Shown here one piece after another: positions 12,959 to 15,539 of a DNA stretch of 15,539 bases. Below the pieces are notes generated by a model, which saw only the letters and a list, made by a program, of their open reading frames with translations, was not told where the DNA came from and ran no database searches. How positions within the stretch are numbered: the stretch's first letter is position 1; every line of letters begins with the position of its first letter. This stretch comes from Anaerolineae bacterium. GTDB taxonomy: Bacteria; Chloroflexota; Anaerolineae; 4572-78; J111. The position numbers and the translations under genes are program-made. Where the stretch lies: assembly GCA_020433785.1 (NCBI GenBank), contig JAGRCC010000033.1:1-15539 (forward strand), in the 5' to 3' direction.

Positions 12959-13661
12959 CGAGGTGCTTTGTAAGATCGGGGGGAACCACCTCAGCCGGCG
13001 ACGAGCCGCGTCTCAAGATGGTCCTGGCGATACGATCAACCAGCATATCCGCAGACGCCGCCCGATCTCTGAGCTGATCGACGACCTCCTCGGTCATCCC
13101 TATGCTTTGCTGCTGCACAATCTGGCGCAGCTCCGGGTTTTGAGCCACGTAATCAAAGAGTTCATCGATGGCCGCCTCAAACGTATCTCGCGCCAGTCGT
13201 CGTCCGACCATGGCTTCAGTCCGGCCGGTATCGATTAAATCGTTAATGATGGTATTAAGCTTGGCGACTCTCTCTTTGTAACGCCGTCGTACCGGTCGCA
13301 CCAGGAAACTATTGGTGAACGGGCGAAAGATGCTATCAATGCGGTTTGTAGTTTGGCGTGTTTTCTCTTGCAAGCTCGATATACGGCTAACCAGGCGATC
13401 CGGCGTTTCAAATAAGAGGCCCAGTAGCGCGTAACGCAGCCGATCGAGATCAGTTTCATTATGGGGAATGATGGTCATTCCGCCGGCAGGGTTTGAATCA
13501 ATTCGCTGCTGTTGCTCCTGGACGCGGCGCATAAGCTCGTCCATTGTCTCAGCGCTGCCGCCGATGACCAGGCGCAGCAGCATCTTTAGCTTGTCAAGCC
13601 TACGTTGCGCTTCATTCGCTGAGGATTGATTTTTGGTATAAACGGTAATCTTTTTATCCAT
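12951..13661 (-). CDS. Conserved-looking protein of unknown function, coupled to the RDD protein
   Basis: A 236-residue soluble, charged, mostly helical protein with no signal peptide or membrane helix. I do not recognise the N-terminal half, which includes a possible amphipathic/coiled segment (about 90-145). The C-terminal part (about 166-218, with ELFDYVAQNPELRQIVQQQS and MTEEVVDQLRDRAASAD) resembles, from memory, the tail of alanine-rich actinobacterial proteins also encoded next to RDD genes, where a xSPxVRxLVxxQ-type repeat precedes a VVxxxRxRxxxxDxxxER segment. That similarity is an impression needing a profile search. AAGG lies about 7 nt before the ATG at 13661, inside a small TAAGG-CTG-CCTTA hairpin. 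The 8-bp overlap with the RDD gene argues that the two proteins work together. Confidence 0.75.
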   Translation of the reverse strand: MDKKITVYTKNQSSANEAQRRLDKLKMLLRLVIGGSAETMDELMRRVQEQQQRIDSNPAGGMTIIPHNETDLDRLRYALLGLLFETPDRLVSRISSLQEKTRQTTNRIDSIFRPFTNSFLVRPVRRRYKERVAKLNTIINDLIDTGRTEAMVGRRLARDTFEAAIDELFDYVAQNPELRQIVQQQSIGMTEEVVDQLRDRAASADMLVDRIARTILRRGSSPAEVVPPDLTKHLDE

Positions 13662-13700
13662 AAGGCAGCCTTAAGCCGCAGGCAAACCATGAACTATGTT

Positions 13701-14780
13701 CTAACTATCCTCATCCGGCTGCATCGCTTCAGGCGCAGCCACATCCGCCGTCACCGCCATTTCACTGACCGCAACCGCTTGGCCGTTAGCGACCGGCGGC
13801 TCGACTGGCGGTCGATCGTAAAAGGTAACGAGGACATTGGTCAGCTTTTCCAACGACACATCAAAATGACGACGCCCATCCGGCAGCACACTGCCCTGAT
13901 CGAACATACTGCCCGGCCCGGTGTGACTAAACGGTCCTAACTCGATCATGGTGATCTTCCCGGCTGCTTCGGCCTTATGCCAGGCCGAATTGACTGCACC
14001 TGGCCAGCGGCCCGGAAACACTTTTTCTCCCAATGCCTGGGTACTGTCCAGAGTGCCGTATAGATGATAGAAATGATCCACATGCAGCAGCCCTTCATCT
14101 GAAGAAACTACGCCGCCCATCGAGATGACGCGCAGAGGGGTGTCTTCCAAGATATATGACATGTAAGTGGCGCTGCCAACCGCGACCTGCCCGCCGCCGC
14201 TGGTTCCAATTAGGGTGACCGGTTTATGGCTGCCGGGCCGGTAACCGTGGCGCAGTAAGGTTCGCCACACTTCTTTGGCCACTCCCAGGTTATAAACCGG
14301 GCCATACCGCTTGTCGGCCGAGACGGCTACCTGGAACAAATTACGGACGACAACCAGGTAAAGCCAGGCCGAGCTGGGATTAACCGGGCGCATCGCTTCG
14401 ATCCGTTGCCAGGCTCTGGACATCAGCCGCTCGCCGGTCAGGCCAACGTTGGTGACCGAATAAGGAAAAACATCGTTGATGACAATGCTGCCCGGCAAAT
14501 TGGCCTGTAGCGCGGCCAAAAAAGGCAGCTCCTCCATCGGAACCGAACTGCCGGTAAACGAGCCAATCCCGGATAGGTAAACAATGTAATGATCCAGCTC
14601 AGCCGGCAGCGGTTCCTTAGTGGCTTCTACTTCAGACAGGACATCGAGCGTATGTGCGTCGTCTACTTTTTCGCCGATCCAGCCGGCATACCAGCCTAAA
14701 GACTCTAAAGGGGCCATTGTGGCTACAATCAAGAAAAACAGAAGCACGCCAATAATCAGGAGCAGAATCAAATCAACCAC
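13701..14780 (-). CDS. Membrane-anchored alpha/beta-hydrolase-like protein
   Basis: A 359-residue protein with one N-terminal membrane helix (about 3-22) and a large soluble domain. The segment VTLIGTSGGGQVAVG (188-202) is a classic nucleophile elbow (GxSxG, S194) after a beta strand. HVDHFYHLYG (233-242) and SHTGPGSMFD (285-294) are candidate positions for acid and histidine. HYIVYLSGIGSF (64-75) could be the first strand and oxyanion region. The C-terminal ~40 residues are low in complexity (PPVEPPVANGQAVAVSEMAV). I do not recognise a named family. The GTG at 14780 has GGAGG with a 6-nt spacer and overlaps the upstream stop by 8 bp. Residues 47-52, VLSEVE, match the peptide encoded by the repeat in the kinase gene, and the DNA is 16/20 identical. 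Confidence 0.75.
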   Translation of the reverse strand: MVDLILLLIIGVLLFFLIVATMAPLESLGWYAGWIGEKVDDAHTLDVLSEVEATKEPLPAELDHYIVYLSGIGSFTGSSVPMEELPFLAALQANLPGSIVINDVFPYSVTNVGLTGERLMSRAWQRIEAMRPVNPSSAWLYLVVVRNLFQVAVSADKRYGPVYNLGVAKEVWRTLLRHGYRPGSHKPVTLIGTSGGGQVAVGSATYMSYILEDTPLRVISMGGVVSSDEGLLHVDHFYHLYGTLDSTQALGEKVFPGRWPGAVNSAWHKAEAAGKITMIELGPFSHTGPGSMFDQGSVLPDGRRHFDVSLEKLTNVLVTFYDRPPVEPPVANGQAVAVSEMAVTADVAAPEAMQPDEDS

Positions 14781-15453
14781 CGCGTGCCTCCAATTCTTGC
14801 TGGGTTATGCTTTCGACTTTCTGCCGGGCAATGCGCCGATAGACCTCATCAACATTGGCTTGCAAGGTGGTGCCGATATACCTTTTCCAAATAACGTCGC
14901 GGATGACGGTAACCGGACGGCCAATGGTGCTGTTCAGCAGCACCGTCAGCAGCCAGCCCAGGCCGACCACTACCAGCGACTCAAATATGTTGGTGCCGAA
15001 TTGAAAATTCACAATCTGGATGGTGATTAGCAGGCTCCAGACCTGGAGAATCTTCTGAATGGTCAGGCCTAAATAAGGCATCAACACGAAAAAGCCGAAA
15101 ACCATCGGCGCGGCGGTTAGAAACATAATTCGGATGGCGACAACAAAGGGGACATTAATTTTGAAGATGAGATCGCCCAAAAATGCCAACAGCACCGCCC
15201 AGACGAGCAAACTGATGGCGAACTGCAAGCCGTTGAGGACCATACTGAGAACAAACCGGGTCGGGGTAACCTGGTTGATAAACAAGACAATACTTTGTCC
15301 AATTAACAACGATGCCCCACCGACCATAGCCACGCCCAGCGTAACCCAGAAGGATTGCGGATATTCTGAGACTACCTCGTATACTCTGGGATTAAAGATC
15401 AAGGCATTCCAGATGGCCTGCCACAGATAATATAAATAGTCGATGACGGACAC
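14773..15453 (-). CDS. Multi-pass membrane protein, possibly Yip1-like
   Basis: A 226-residue protein with about five hydrophobic helices (roughly 36-58, 68-94, 100-125, 128-150, 155-177) and a charged C-terminal tail (about 183-226, helical, VDEVYRRIARQKVESITQQE). The opening (WQAIWNALIFNPRVYEVV) followed by alternating helices is reminiscent of bacterial Yip1-domain proteins, but I cannot confirm that. I chose the GTG at 15453 because GAGGAG lies 7 nt before it; a TTG at 15459 is too close to that SD. It is the first gene of the four-gene block, overlaps the next gene by 8 bp, and is preceded by a perfect 36-bp palindrome. Confidence 0.75.
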   Translation of the reverse strand: MSVIDYLYYLWQAIWNALIFNPRVYEVVSEYPQSFWVTLGVAMVGGASLLIGQSIVLFINQVTPTRFVLSMVLNGLQFAISLLVWAVLLAFLGDLIFKINVPFVVAIRIMFLTAAPMVFGFFVLMPYLGLTIQKILQVWSLLITIQIVNFQFGTNIFESLVVVGLGWLLTVLLNSTIGRPVTVIRDVIWKRYIGTTLQANVDEVYRRIARQKVESITQQELEARGG

Positions 15454-15471
15454 AATCAAGCTCCTCTGAAA

Positions 15472-15507
15472 ATTCCGTAGGACAAACTTAAGTTTGTCCT
15501 ACGGAAT
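15472..15507. repeat. 36-bp perfect palindrome upstream of the four-gene block
   Basis: ATTCCGTAGGACAAACTT is followed directly by its exact complement, with no spacer and no mismatch. On the minus strand UUUUC follows the hairpin and the GAGGAG SD begins shortly after, so it could act as a terminator for an upstream gene, as a leader structure or as a dimer-binding site. It may also be a dispersed repeat. Confidence 0.85.
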
Positions 15508-15539
15508 ATTCATTGTCGTTGCTGTACCGAGGTTCTGTT

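Noticed and set aside
1..15539. CRISPR array, tRNA, rRNA or transposase gene
   Set aside because: No regularly spaced repeats, no tRNA-like cloverleaf recognised, and no transposase motifs in any frame.

Overview
The window looks like chromosomal DNA from an uncultured Chloroflexota-type bacterium (Anaerolineae-like). This rests on moderately high GC, a Ser/Thr kinase fused to TPRs, and intergenic repeats such as GGGAGTAGGG runs and 'FDFAQDRP/LSEVEG'-type palindromes. The assignment is inference, not a measured result. Every convincing gene is on the minus strand, so transcription runs from high to low coordinates. No rRNA, tRNA, CRISPR array or transposase gene was seen.

In transcription order, the first block (15453 to 12479) is a tight four-gene set: a multi-pass membrane protein, a membrane-anchored alpha/beta-hydrolase-like protein, a soluble protein of unknown function and an RDD-family membrane protein. 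Two of its three junctions are 8-bp overlaps, and a 36-bp perfect palindrome sits just before the first gene. The second block (12359 to 10302) holds a ClpP/SppA-fold membrane protease (SDH family), a small rhomboid protease 15 bp behind it, and a DUF1269 membrane protein.

The third block (10029 to 4596) looks like membrane-lipid synthesis. It encodes one large AMP-ligase / acyl-carrier / PlsC-acyltransferase fusion, an MGDG-synthase-type glycosyltransferase, and a GH1 glycosidase that touches the glycosyltransferase gene. The fusion could make phosphatidic acid, the glycosyltransferase could glycosylate the derived diacylglycerol, and the GH1 enzyme might trim or transfer the sugar. The GH1 reading frame has no ordinary start codon where the conserved N-terminus begins. 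After it come a soluble alpha/beta hydrolase, an SLC13/DASS permease with two RCK_C-like domains, and the N-terminal part of a Ser/Thr kinase that leaves the window at base 1.

The stretches between genes are rich in small repeats and hairpins. Some lie inside coding regions: a palindromic element enlarges the kinase activation segment, and another encodes MPAYAGI in the hydrolase. Two stop codons fall inside repeat sequence. A terminator-like hairpin lies in the short kinase leader, and a 34-bp near-identical sequence occurs both in a gene-free stretch and inside the hydrolase gene.
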